Source: Euperipatoides rowelli
Lineage: Eukaryota; Onychophora; Udeonychophora; Euonychophora; Peripatopsidae
Length of the DNA stretch: 12,319 bases
Reading direction: 5' to 3' (one strand)
Assembly: GCA_003024985.2 (NCBI GenBank)
Contig: PXIH01S0005427.1
Part shown: one piece after another, positions 1 through 8,940 of the stretch
Position numbering within the stretch: position 1 is the stretch's first letter
How the letters are laid out: every line of letters begins with the position of its first letter
Notes under the pieces: model-generated
What the model was told of the DNA's origin: nothing
What the model saw: the letters and a program-made list of their open reading frames with translations, nothing else
Databases searched by the model: none
Program-made: the position numbers and the translations under genes

Positions 1-63
1 GGCTTAAATGTGAGAGGGATGCAAATCTTTCCTAAAAACCTAACACCACTGTCTACAGCTCAC

Positions 64-105
64 TTCTAGGTGGCCTAAATAATTTGACATTTGGGCCACC
101 TAGAA
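64..105. repeat. Perfect 12-bp inverted repeat (hairpin)
   Basis: The left arm ttctaggtggcc (64-75) is the exact reverse complement of the right arm ggccacctagaa (94-105), with an 18-base loop. The arms are GC-richer than their surroundings. This may be the remnant of a small palindromic transposon end or a chance hairpin; no function is visible. Confidence 0.7.
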
Positions 106-539
106 TGCAATATTATTTCAAATTTGAAAAAAATATATATTCTGAGATATCTTATCACAGACTATTTTTTTAAATACCAGAAGAAACTTTATACTTCCAT
201 CTTCAAATTTTATCATCAACTCTGTATTTTAAAAAAAAATAACATATTCCCTACTTTCTTTCATCATGAAGATAACAGGCTAAAAGTAGGTTTCATTTTC
301 AATACACAAAAATAATTTTACTTCTTACAAGAAAAAAACTCACGCTCGTCTTCAAAATATTAACATCTACCATCCATCCCTCATAAACAACAAAAAATTT
401 TAAAATTTAAATCTTACTGCATTTTTACATACATTAATTTGGTATTTTCATTTAATTCAGGTTTTACAGTATATTACAGCCTGACGAATGATATCTACTT
501 TTTTTTTTAAAAAAAGAATTACAGCCAAAAATTTTCAAC

Positions 540-584
540 TCATTGTTTTAAAACTGAACCGCTTGTTCGGTTTTAAAACAATGA
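540..584. repeat. 20-bp near-perfect hairpin with 5-base loop
   Basis: The arm at 540-559 pairs with 565-584 over 20 positions with one T:G wobble, leaving a loop of five bases (cgctt). The core arm is cattgttttaaaactgaac, followed by its inverted copy gttcggttttaaaacaatg. With such a short loop it would extrude or fold easily. It is too short for a typical animal microRNA precursor (about 60-80 nt) and has no obvious flanking stem extension. It may be a relic of a palindromic mobile element. Confidence 0.8.
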
Positions 585-1129
585 AAAATAAACTAACTTA
601 TATTTTGCTAGTCTAAATTCAGTACAATAACCTCTATAACCTGTGTCGCTCTGAAACCCTCTGAGAAGATGATATTGTCTTACTTATAATTAGCATAACT
701 AACAAATGTCTATCATTTTCTTTCTTCTTTGATAATGATGGACTACATCTCTCTTTAAAAAAAAATGTTAAACTGTTTGAACATTTATTTTTGGATGTGT
801 AGTTTTCAACTGGCCAAAAGAAAGCAACAAATATACTATAAACGCTAATTTTGTCAGCACAAAAAAAAATATAACACTTAGCAGACCCCATTTCTTGACA
901 TAATATTATTTTAAAGTACTGTGTTCATTACAGTCAATTTCTAAACAATCCATAGAAGCAATAATGTAGTTACTATTCAATAAATACAATGAATACTATT
1001 TTTTTTACTATCAATTATTTTAATTAATGCACATAAAGATTTAATACATTGAAAACAATGAAACAAAAAATGATTACAAACAAAAAAATTTAAACTACAG
1101 AAAAATTAAAAACAAGCAATAACTTCGTC

Positions 1130-1470
1130 CTAAGTTTGCGATTAATTCAACTGAATGATAAATCATGACAGTCAAATTAACTTTGTCTGAGGTTACAACT
1201 GACATCATAACTGACAAAATTAACTTATCTGAGATTGCATTCAATAAACTGACATTATTACTAAGAATAAAATGCCTTAACTGACTGCATATCTGCATCT
1301 GATGATAGCTAACAAACTTGAAATAAAGATCTCGATAATGCAGTTGCCCTTATTCTTAAATAATATAAAACTAATAAATAAATAAATAAACAATCTGACA
1401 TTATTTTAGTAGCCAAAGTAACGTGTTTATCTGAGATAATAGACATATGGCAGACAAATTAACACCCATA
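1130..1470. repeat. Degenerate repeat zone, first block
   Basis: A motif resembling (g/a)tctgag(a/g)tta, then gacat(c/t)at, then caaattaactt recurs at about 1160-1188, 1185-1226, 1227-1260 and 1428-1466. The spacing is irregular (about 42 bp between the clearest two copies) and copies are diverged. The same vocabulary recurs in a second block at 2328-2640, so the two are probably parts of one old repeat family. No coding potential is seen. Open frames on the minus strand here (1095-1298, 1401-1688) are incidental. Confidence 0.45.
1373..1390. repeat. (AATA)n short microsatellite
   Basis: There are four and a half tandem copies of AATA. This is a simple-sequence tract of the kind common in AT-rich animal DNA and in tails of retroelements; no element end was recognised beside it. 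Confidence 0.7.
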
Positions 1471-2327
1471 AGGGTCATCCATAAAACTATATCTGTGAGA
1501 AGGGGGTGAAGGGTTAGAATAAACATGACAATATGTGATGAGGGAAACGGGAAGATAAATTGTGATGTCACAATTTTAAAAAAGAAATCAACAAATCTTT
1601 CAATTTTGGGAATTATTATGAAGAGTGGCCTTAAAATGAGTGCTCTTGAATCAGCACAGAGATATACCTTTAGGATTAATTTTGGCACGCTATTGGTTAG
1701 CTATAATTTAGCTTTGTCCCAAAATAATATGGTAATTTTGTCTGATCGTCGGAAAAAAAACTTTCCTTTGATTTTTGGTCAAAAATTTCTGATGATCGGA
1801 AGCCAATCCGATTGAAACGTCAATATCAATAAAAACCTGATGAAACAAAAACATTGGAAGTAGATATCAACACACCAAGGTATATAAAATATCCATTCAA
1901 ATATTGAATACAGTTAACTTGATGCTTATCCCCCTCTTTAGAAAATGGAATCTTCTATTCTAGAATATTCCATTTTCTAGAATCATGCAGTTTAGAAATA
2001 GAAAACATCAGATTAGTTTTGAAGTGCAAAATGAAGTTCAAAGTTTCTATTCATCAAAATATCTATTTATATTATAATTTATTTATTTTTAACAGTCCAC
2101 ACTATAAATGAACATTTAATAACTAAAGAAAGTATGCAAATAATGTACATGATTTGTTTTATAAATTCTAAGTAGGCCTAAATATGTTGATACCATTTTA
2201 AAATTTTAGTATTATTGTTTAAAAAAATTACATTTTCCGTGTGGTTTCTGTTGATTCTGTGATTCCTTCCACAATTTCTGAAAACAGATTTTAGGTATCA
2301 CTAATAGCAGTCAAATAATTTACTATA
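1471..2327. other. AT-rich non-coding stretch without recognisable gene
   Basis: Overlapping open frames on the two strands (1401-1688 minus, 1525-1815 plus) look like neither a known family nor a biased coding sequence. Two similar words, tctgatcgtcggaa (1741-1754) and tctgatgatcggaa (about 1788-1801), form a short direct repeat around a T-rich core. A clean hairpin lies at 1939-1979 and is listed separately. Otherwise I see nothing in this stretch. Confidence 0.55.
1939..1979. repeat. Perfect 13-bp inverted repeat with palindromic loop
   Basis: The arm tagaaaatggaat (1939-1951) is the exact reverse complement of attccattttcta (1967-1979). The 15-base loop plus its edge contains a further 10-bp palindrome, attctagaat (1957-1966). 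Nested dyad symmetry of this kind is often left by small fold-back elements. No function is visible. Confidence 0.7.
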
Positions 2328-2640
2328 GTTAGTCTGAGATTACATTTAATAGATTGATATCATAGCATCAAATTAACTTCCGGTTAGTCTGCTCAACGAT
2401 ATATTTGATAGACTAATATCGAAGTAGACAAATGAACTTTATCTTTAGTCTCTGATTACATTTAACAATCTGACATCATAAATTAACTTATTCTTAGTCT
2501 GAAATTACATTTGATAAACAGTAACTTTAATGAGTGAAGACATCATGATTAACAAATGCTGATAAATTTACTCGGTAATCATTTACAGATCTTTTATTTA
2601 ATATCATAAAAGTCATATGATTACATTCGATAGATTAATC
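2328..2640. repeat. Degenerate tandem repeat of about 50-60 bp
   Basis: The word agtct(g/c)... starts copies at 2331, 2386, 2447 and 2496, giving steps of 55, 61 and 49 bp. Each copy carries a variant of tgagattacatttaatagat, then gacatcata, then aaattaactt. Later, weaker copies continue to about 2640 (gattacattcgatagatta at about 2619-2637). It is an old, diverged minisatellite-like array, related in wording to the block at 1130-1470. No open frame or RNA gene is evident. Confidence 0.55.
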
Positions 2641-2732
2641 TTTAATTTATAGACCTCGATATGTGCTTCCAGGAACTTCCATGCTTTTTAATTTACACAT
2701 ATATGCATCAGAGAGTGACAAATTCAGAAATA

Positions 2733-3092
2733 CAGTGCTGTGCATATAAAAAAAATCGCAAATTATTAATATTAATATTTCATATTTCCTAACTCAAAAA
2801 TAAATGGAATTAAAATCTACTTTTTTGTTTTTATATAGTTTAATATGACTTAAATAATCAAGTGTATTTTTTTTCCTTAAAAATTACTTTAAAATTAAAA
2901 ATTCTAAAAATTTTCAAACAGGGTAAAATGATGAAAAGTGTCCTATGGGATTCTCATGCAAAAAGTGCATACTTTAATTACCAGAGGTGCTGTAGTAAAT
3001 AGACTAGTTAACATCGGACAACTTTTGAAAATCTTATATATTAATTAAAACAATTTACATAAAATGATAGAGAAATAAATATAAATTTTATT
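2733..3092 (+). repeat. Left terminal inverted arm (A) of the fold-back element
   Basis: This arm matches the reverse complement of about 4699-5040 at most positions. Examples are the shared blocks gtcctatgggattc and actagttaacatcggacaac. Its inner part (2966-3092) is also repeated in direct orientation at 3797-3936, so three copies of this subsegment exist, one of them inverted. Confidence 0.75.
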
Positions 3093-3109
3093 NAAAAAAA
3101 AAATCTACT

Positions 3110-3790
3110 CTGATTAAAATCACATTATTTCCCAATCTGAGTGTGGTTGAACCTTGCTCTAATGCAGCCAGAGAGGTTATGAATAGCAAGCCTGGATACT
3201 AAATCCACGGTGATCAGATGACACGTAAATAGTAATCGAACGTTAAATAGATGTCTAATGGATATATTCTAATGTCATATGACCTTTTATCTATTGATTT
3301 ACGGAAATTACAAATAGATCTTTATATAGTTAACTTTCCCTCTTGTCCTCTTAATAAACTNCTTACTAATGTAGCTAACTAAATATTCCTTAAAAAAAAT
3401 ATTAATAATTTTAACAATTTAAATGCTTGGGAATGTTAACCAAAGCCTTATATTTTCGAAAAATAACAATCATTAGACCTAGATAAGTTTAGAAATATGA
3501 TTTATTTGGTATTTAGTATGCTTTTTTATACTGTTCTATTCTAGTGCCTTGGAGTGAGATCATGACGTAGTAGGGAAATCNCCATGTAGTTAGAGTAAAT
3601 CAATAGATAAAAGGTCATATGACATATGATTCTTTCCAATAGACATCCTTTTAACTTTCAATTACTGACCGGGCATGGATTTAGTATCCAGACTTGCCAT
3701 TCGTAACCTCTCTAGCTGCTTTAGAGCAAGGGTCAACAATGCTCAGATTAGAAAATAATGTGATTTTCAATCGGCCATATCTTTTGATCC
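3110..3790. repeat. Internal palindromic unit B, first copy
   Basis: The segment starting aaaatcacattattt (about 3117) reappears inverted near 3760 (aaataatgtgatttt). The inverted arms run about 185 bp (3117-3301 versus about 3598-3770) around a roughly 300-bp spacer. The arms share the words tggatactaaatcca, catatgaccttttat and tctattgattta. Compared with the second copy it lacks about 35-40 bp just after the poly-A run near 3100. Confidence 0.7.
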
Positions 3791-3796
3791 AGGTGN

Positions 3797-3940
3797 TGCA
3801 TACTTTTATCACCAGAGGCACCATAGTCGATACACTAGTGACTAGTTAACATCGGACAACTTTTGAAAATCTTATCTTATATATTAATTAAAACAATTTA
3901 CATAAAATGATAGAGAAATAAATATAAATTTTATTAAAAA
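3797..3940 (+). repeat. Direct partial copy of arm A inside the element
   Basis: The sequence from tgcatacttttatcacc onward matches 2966-3092 in the same orientation, offset by about 831 bp. It includes the block gttaacatcggacaactttt and the poly-A end. It marks the boundary between the two internal units and points to a tandem duplication of an A-B unit. Confidence 0.75.
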
Positions 3941-3944
3941 AAAA

Positions 3945-4690
3945 GAACTTTCTAACACATCTGGATCAAAAGATATGGCTAATTGCAAATCACGTTATTT
4001 TCCAATCTGAGCGCAGTTGTCCCTTGCTCCAATGCAGCCAGAAAGGTTATGAATAGCGAGCCTGGATACTAAATCCACGGCGATAAGATGATGTAAATAG
4101 TAATGGAACGTTAAAAGGATGTCTAATAGATATATTCATGTCATATGACCTTTTATTTATTGATTTACAGAAACTACAAAGATATCTTTATCATAGGTTA
4201 ACTCCCCCTCTTGACCTCTTAATAAACTGCTTACTAATCAGCCAACTAAATATTCCATATAAAAAAAATATTAATAATTTTAACAATTTAAATGCTTGGG
4301 AATGTTAATAAAGCCTTATAATTTCAAAAAATAACAATCATTACACCTAGATACTTGTTTAGAAATACAATTTATTTGGTATTTAGTATGCTTGTTTGTG
4401 CTGTTCTATTCTAGTACCTTGAGGCGAGATCACGATGTAGTAGGGAAATCCCCATGTAGTTAAGAGTAAATCAATAGATAAAAGGTCATATGACATATGA
4501 ATATATCCATTAGACATCCTTTTACCATTCGATTACTATTTAGGTAATCTGATCACTGTGGATTTAGTATCCAGGCCTGCTATTCGTAATCTCTCTGGCT
4601 GCATTGGAGCAAGGGACAACTGCGCTCACATTTGAAAATAACGTGATTTTCAATCAGCCATGTCTTTTGATCCAGATGTGTTAGAAAGTT
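3945..4690. repeat. Internal palindromic unit B, second copy
   Basis: The left part (aactttctaacacatctgg, about 3945) returns inverted at the right (ccagatgtgttagaaagtt, about 4671-4690), giving inverted arms of some 220 bp. The spacer matches that of the first copy (for example gaatgttaa and aataacaatcatta). It aligns with 3110-3790 in direct orientation with an offset of about 870 bp. Confidence 0.7.
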
Positions 4691-4698
4691 TATTTTTT

Positions 4699-5040
4699 TT
4701 AAATAAAATCTATATTTATTTCTCTATCATTTATGTAAATTGTTTTAATTAATATTTAGGAGAAGATTTTCAAAAGTTGTCCGATGTTAACTAGTCTATT
4801 GACTATGGCGACTCTGGTGATAAAAGTATGCAATTTTTGCATGGGAATCCCATAGGACGCTTTTCATCATTTTATCATGTTTGGAAATCTTTAAAAATTT
4901 GAATTTTAAAATAGTTTTTAAGGAAAAAAAATACATACGATTATTTAGGACATATTAAACTATAAAAATAAAAAAGGAGATTTTAATTCCATTAAATATT
5001 ACTATTAATAATTTTCGTTTTTTTTATATGCAAGGCACTG
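4699..5040 (-). repeat. Right terminal inverted arm (A') of the fold-back element
   Basis: This is the reverse complement of the left arm, ending in gcaaggcactg at 5030-5040 and followed by TA. Differences from the left arm are scattered substitutions and small indels, so the copy is not recent. Confidence 0.75.
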
Positions 5041-5202
5041 TAGCTGCCATTTTTTTATTTATTTCAGTTATGCCATTATAATTCTTCACTGCTTCACTAA
5101 ATGAAACATGAGATACTGTCAAGAAAAGGACAACACACAGTCATTCAACCTTTTTAATCAAAGAGAAACTTTGTTCTATATAGTATTTTTAAAGTACACT
5201 AA

Positions 5203-6496
5203 GGCCGGCGACACACAGAGCAATATAACTCGTGTTGCCTCACGATGACTTTAAAGAACATAGGTTACCATAAGCTTCGCCACACTTGAAAGCCTGGTGG
5301 TTTTACGTTGATCTGCGTTGACACTGTGGTTTTCAGAGGAATTAAATATAGAGCTTGCTTTAAAAATTTTAGTGCCAACTCACGGTGAAACCACACATAC
5401 TTTTTAATACAACATTGTTTTCAACCTTGCGCGAGTTGCCTGCATTGGTCATTTTATATTTCCTGTTTCTGTCTGACATCTTGCTTTCTTATTAAAAAAA
5501 AAAGTAATTCTTTTAGAATAAAATAAATAATGAAAAAAAAAAAACACTGGAGAACATTATTACAAGATCGATATTTAAGCTGATGACGTAAAGATGAGTT
5601 TGATTCCCTACCCACTACATCAGCTATTGTACAACTTTTTAAATGTTTATTTACGAATAATTACTGTATATTTAATATGTTTAGACTTTTATTTGAAGTT
5701 TTATGATATTTAAATTGCTTTTTACTTTTTAATCTTTATTAGGCTATATTGAATGAAGCAATTATAAAGTACACTATACAAAAAAGCGCACGGCTGATTT
5801 TTTTTTTTATCGTTACTTGATAAACAAATAGTTTACTATAATTAATGTGAGTTGATATGAACATAACATTACTCGTAAACATCAACTCACACTAAACCTA
5901 TAAAGTGATTTTGAATAAATTTGAATGAAATTATAACAGAAAAACTCTCAATAAAAATGGAGTCTTTGCTGACTTGAAAGCTGATTTTTTTTCCCTTCTC
6001 GATACGTGCTTAAGCCTAAGACGTTCTATTTTTTTAAAAAATATTTAGATACAGTGGCAATCTTTTAAGTAAAATTATTGAATTAAAAAAATATTTGATA
6101 ATCTGGTTTAATTAACCAAAGGTTGTATTTTTTTTTTTTTCAATCTATAAAGTTTATATAGAATAGCCAACAAAATTATGTTACAGTAGGCTATATATAA
6201 ATTGTGGAATTGACCTGCTGTAACTTGTATTTGGTTTAAGGGATGCCATTTGCGCTTATTAACAAACTCAGTAAAAGGGCTAAACAAACAAGTTGTATTA
6301 TCTTCATCTTGTGTAGATTGTAAACAATGAAGGAGCCGCCAGTTATGTATCCAAAAAGCAAGTGCTGCCCCCAGTTTAAAAACCACCGTGAGGTAACGCT
6401 CGTTGTGTGTGACACCTATTTTATTTTTCAGCGAATTTCATCGTGAGTCAATGGGAGGTAACACGAGTTATCGTATTGCTCTGTATGTCGCCAGCC
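5203..6496. mobile_element. Non-autonomous PIF/Harbinger-like element (MITE)
   Basis: The left end reads ggccggcgacacacagagc. The right end, read inward on the other strand, is ggctggcgacatacagagc. The match continues through aactcgtgtt(g/a)cctc with one 3-base indel. Directly outside lie TAA (5200-5202) and TAA (6497-6499), a 3-bp duplication as expected for PIF/Harbinger (TWA). Subterminal copies of the words acacaca...gagc and cctcacggtg recur near 6380-6415 and, more loosely, 5370-5400. The 1.29-kb element has no transposase frame; the open frame at 6108-6386 minus resembles nothing known. A hairpin sits near the middle (5846-5891). Superfamily is inferred from TSD length and ends only. 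Confidence 0.7.
5846..5891. repeat. Perfect 11-bp inverted repeat inside the MITE
   Basis: The arm tgtgagttgat (5846-5856) is the exact reverse complement of atcaactcaca (5881-5891). With one mismatch the match extends outward to 15 bp (ttaatgtgagttgat versus ttagtgtgagttgat). The loop is 24 bases. It could be the end pair of a smaller nested insertion or an internal symmetry of the element. Confidence 0.6.
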
Positions 6497-6499
6497 TAA

Positions 6500-7545
6500 G
6501 AGGAGAAAAATCGAACACCAAATGAGTGATGTGAAACTTTTACTTACCTGATAAAAAAATTGAACATAATCCTAGCAGGTAACTAAGGTTAATATTTTTT
6601 TAAATAAAAAGTAAATAAATTTATTACTGTATTAGGCCTAGAATCATTATTGACTTTAAAAAATTTAAATAAATAAAATAAAAAATGTTTAGTCACAACT
6701 CTATTTTTCTACCATAAATTTTTGATTAGTATGATTCCCAGAGACAATTCATTATAGAAAACAGCATTGTCAAAAACCACCGCATGATGCCACTAAACAC
6801 ATTGAATCAGAGAGAAATAGGCAAATTGTAGATGATTAAAATAGTTACGACCAACTTCCTTTACTGTTTTTTTTTAAGAATTACTAGTCTAAGCATCAGT
6901 TTGAGATGGGTGGAGTTTTTTTACATTTTCCCATAGAGTATGATCTAATCTAAAAGCAGACACATTTATTTATATTCCTATTTGTGTGGCACCTCTTTCC
7001 TTCACTAAATGAGTATGAAATATGAAACTGATCAGTCATTCTCTCTATTCATCCTAAGAGAAAATTAATATTTTTTTGTCTGTAGGCCATTATTTCAAAG
7101 TGTGTTAATAGAACGTGGTTAATCAGATATGGGATATGTGTGCAGAAACAACTTTTATGACATTGCTTTAAACTTTAATTTTTTTTTCAACACCATCTCT
7201 TACAAGATTTGTACAAAGTGCACTAATAATTAATGAAAGCATTTTTGACACAAGGTGATTATCAGATTTATGGTCCCAGAAATTTTGATTTGCTTAACAC
7301 TTAATTCTATGGTCAAAGGTTATAAGAAAGAAAAAACATGTCAGGCACTCCGAGCGCTTTAGTTTGACCCTTTCTCTCCATGTCAAAAAAAAAAAATGTG
7401 TGCTGTATATCCAGATTATTTTGTCATCATTGCTTATTATTAATAACAGTTTAATTTTATATAAAAACTTATCTATCTTTCAAATGATATGAAGCTTAAT
7501 TTTTTTTTTAGTAAAATGGGTTTGAAATTTAGTTTGTAAGCATAT
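6500..7545. other. AT-rich non-coding stretch without recognisable gene
   Basis: I see no family-like open frame on either strand, no tandem array and no clear inverted repeat. A splice-acceptor-like string (tttttttgtctgtag, about 7071-7085) occurs, but no coding exon follows it in any frame. The segment separates the DNA transposons on the left from the LINE relics on the right. Confidence 0.55.
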
Positions 7546-7549
7546 ATAC

Positions 7550-8160
7550 AGTATTTTTTTTTATTTTTCTTTTTTTTGGGGGGGTGGATCTTTCTTCTTT
7601 CCTTTTGTTATGTATGAAGACTCTAACCAATCATAGAAAACTTTTGTTTCCTTTTTTTGTCCTGAGTTTGTCCTCTGCTATTTCTTAGGACTTTCTTTAG
7701 GTCTCTCTTTAGACTGGCAATCCATGTAAAGCATGGTCTTCTTACCTTCTTGTAGGGTTCTCTGAGCCTTAATGCTGCTAATATAATGCTCCTATTTTCC
7801 CTTCGGATGATTTGGGACCAACATCTTAATCAGTGTATCATTATTTTTTTTATTAATGGTTTTTCCTTGCAGTAATTTTGCTGTGCTGTGTTTGGGAGGG
7901 ATTTTTCTACATCGTTATGCTAACACTTGAATTATTTCCCTTTCCATCTGTCTCAAGAATACCTTGTTTGCTTTTGTCAAAGCAGCCGTTTTTATACCAT
8001 GCAATGCCATCTGAGCTTATGATGTCCTATTGAATTTAACATGCTGTACATTGCTTGATATGCTTGTTTTATTTTTGGTTTGGTTATGTCTGCCGGTCTA
8101 TTAATCACTTGTTAGAATGGTTCCTAAATATTTCAGTGAGTGTACTCTTTTGAACTCGAA
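7550..8160 (-). pseudogene. LINE reverse transcriptase 3' remnant (relic A)
   Basis: Read on the minus strand, this holds the C-terminal part of a non-LTR retrotransposon ORF. From 8160 downward it gives FEFKRVHSLKYLGTILTSD, the conserved F-x-YLG block after the reverse transcriptase active site. After two in-frame stops and a frame change it continues NRPADITKPKIKQAYQAM. Then comes ALTKANKVFLRQMEREI (the segment usually reading TLTK...FERKILR), then IIRRENRSIILAALR. The terminal block KKVRRPCFTWIASLKRDLKK resembles the GRPR-x-TW-x-x-x-x-x-x-DL end of these proteins. A stop lies at 7623-7625. The 3' tail (7550-7580) is A-rich on this strand with a C run. The catalytic part is absent, so it is a 5'-truncated, dead copy. 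Its clade is not certain. Confidence 0.75.
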
Positions 8161-8240
8161 GCATTATATTATAATTATAGAAGTATGTGGTGAATAAGAA
8201 AGCATTTTATCACCAATAAATCAATAACTAGAGATTATAT

Positions 8241-8940
8241 TTAACTATCAGATGCCATATATTTATCCAACCTATTTTTTAAATCATTAAGACCCAATGC
8301 ATTTAACACATTTTGAGGCAGTTTATTCCAATAGTTAATTCTTCTGTATAAATAAATAGAAATTTCATGTTAGTCTTTTAAATGTTTTTTTTACATAATA
8401 ATTGTGACATCTTAAAATATTATCACAAAATACATTAAGAAAACACCTTTTGTTCTGGTCAATTACTAAGGTTATATGTATTGATAAAATCTTGAATAAT
8501 AATTCTTTTATTAGGTGTCATAATCAACACAGCAGATCTAGTCGCTCAGAATAAGTAAAATTTCATAGACCTGAAATTCTTTGTGTCAAACTGTGTGTCT
8601 AAATGCCAATTCAATTTGATCCAATATTTTTTTATGTGAATGAAATAACCGCCGATGAATAATCATTATAAGGTTAGATGGACAACGGATATAGGACTGT
8701 GAATAACTGGTGTAATTCGAAACTGAGTCAACATTTTTTTTCACAATAGGATCAGCATGGTAATCAAATTTCATTTTATTATCATAAACTACTTCAAAGT
8801 TCATAATTGAATCCTAATTATCGAATTCAATTCCTACCAATGAATATTTATTAGTTTTTGGTCTATAAGAGATATTTAATATTTAGTTTTAATAAAATTT
8901 ATAATAAGTTTATTTTTCTTTCGCACCAAAGATTTACCTG
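8241..8940 (-). pseudogene. CR1/jockey-like LINE reverse transcriptase 3' remnant (relic B)
   Basis: Minus-strand reading, in order: NKLIINFIKTKY near 8905-8870 (the NKL-x-x-N-x-x-KT-x-Y block after the active site); after a frame change YRPKTNKYSLVGIEFDN; then MNFEVVYDNKMKFDYH and IVKKN (resembling DLGV-x-x-D-x-x-L-KF-x-x-H). Later come YSERLDLL near 8548, then KRLT and a frame change to INYWNKLPQNVLNALGLND, ending KNRLDKYMASDS with a stop at 8241-8243. The last block is the standard C-terminus of many CR1/jockey-type ORF2 proteins (WN-x-LP-x-x-V...FK-x-x-LD). Several stops and frame changes show it is dead. The 5' side is cut at about 8940, where the plus-strand LINE begins. Confidence 0.8.

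Larger units (their letters stand above)
1..1120. other. AT-rich non-coding stretch without recognisable gene
   Basis: I see no coding region here. Short open frames exist on both strands (91-315 plus and 634-891 minus), but their translations are driven by A/T homopolymers, are low in complexity and match no family I know. The stretch contains many A and T runs of 8-10 bases and two clean hairpins described separately (64-105 and 540-584). It could be intergenic or intronic DNA; nothing in the sequence decides this. Confidence 0.6.
2733..5040. mobile_element. Non-autonomous fold-back DNA transposon, Tc1/mariner-like ends
   Basis: The left end reads cagtgctgtgcatataaaa and the right end, read inward on the other strand, cagtgccttgcatataaaa. 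TA lies immediately outside both ends (2731-2732 and 5041-5042), as expected for a target-site duplication of the Tc1/mariner superfamily. Outer inverted arms are about 350 bp (2733-3092 versus about 4699-5040; the right arm lacks some 17 bp of the left). The interior has two tandem copies of an internal unit, each imperfectly palindromic, separated by a partial direct copy of the arm (3797-3940). There is no open reading frame for a transposase, so movement would have needed an enzyme supplied in trans. Superfamily assignment rests on the ends and TA only. Confidence 0.75.

Noticed and set aside
91-315. Open frame of 74 codons on the plus strand
   Set aside because: Composition follows A/T runs (many K, I, Y, F, N), no known motif, and no start context or neighbours that support a gene.
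634-891. Open frame of 85 codons on the minus strand
   Set aside because: Low-complexity, poly-F/K stretches from homopolymers, no family resemblance and no supporting signals.
1401-1815. Overlapping open frames on both strands (1401-1688 minus, 1525-1815 plus)
   Set aside because: Antisense overlap in mildly GC-richer DNA; neither translation shows domain-like features.
2733-5040. CRISPR-like or satellite array
   Set aside because: Repeats are hundreds of bases long, partly inverted and lack short regular spacers; the TA-flanked ends indicate a DNA transposon.
6108-6386. Open frame of 92 codons on the minus strand
   Set aside because: Lies inside the MITE subterminal region and is not similar to any transposase or other protein I recognise.
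7071-7090. Splice acceptor-like polypyrimidine tract followed by AG
   Set aside because: No coding exon or matching donor was found; such strings are common in T-rich DNA.
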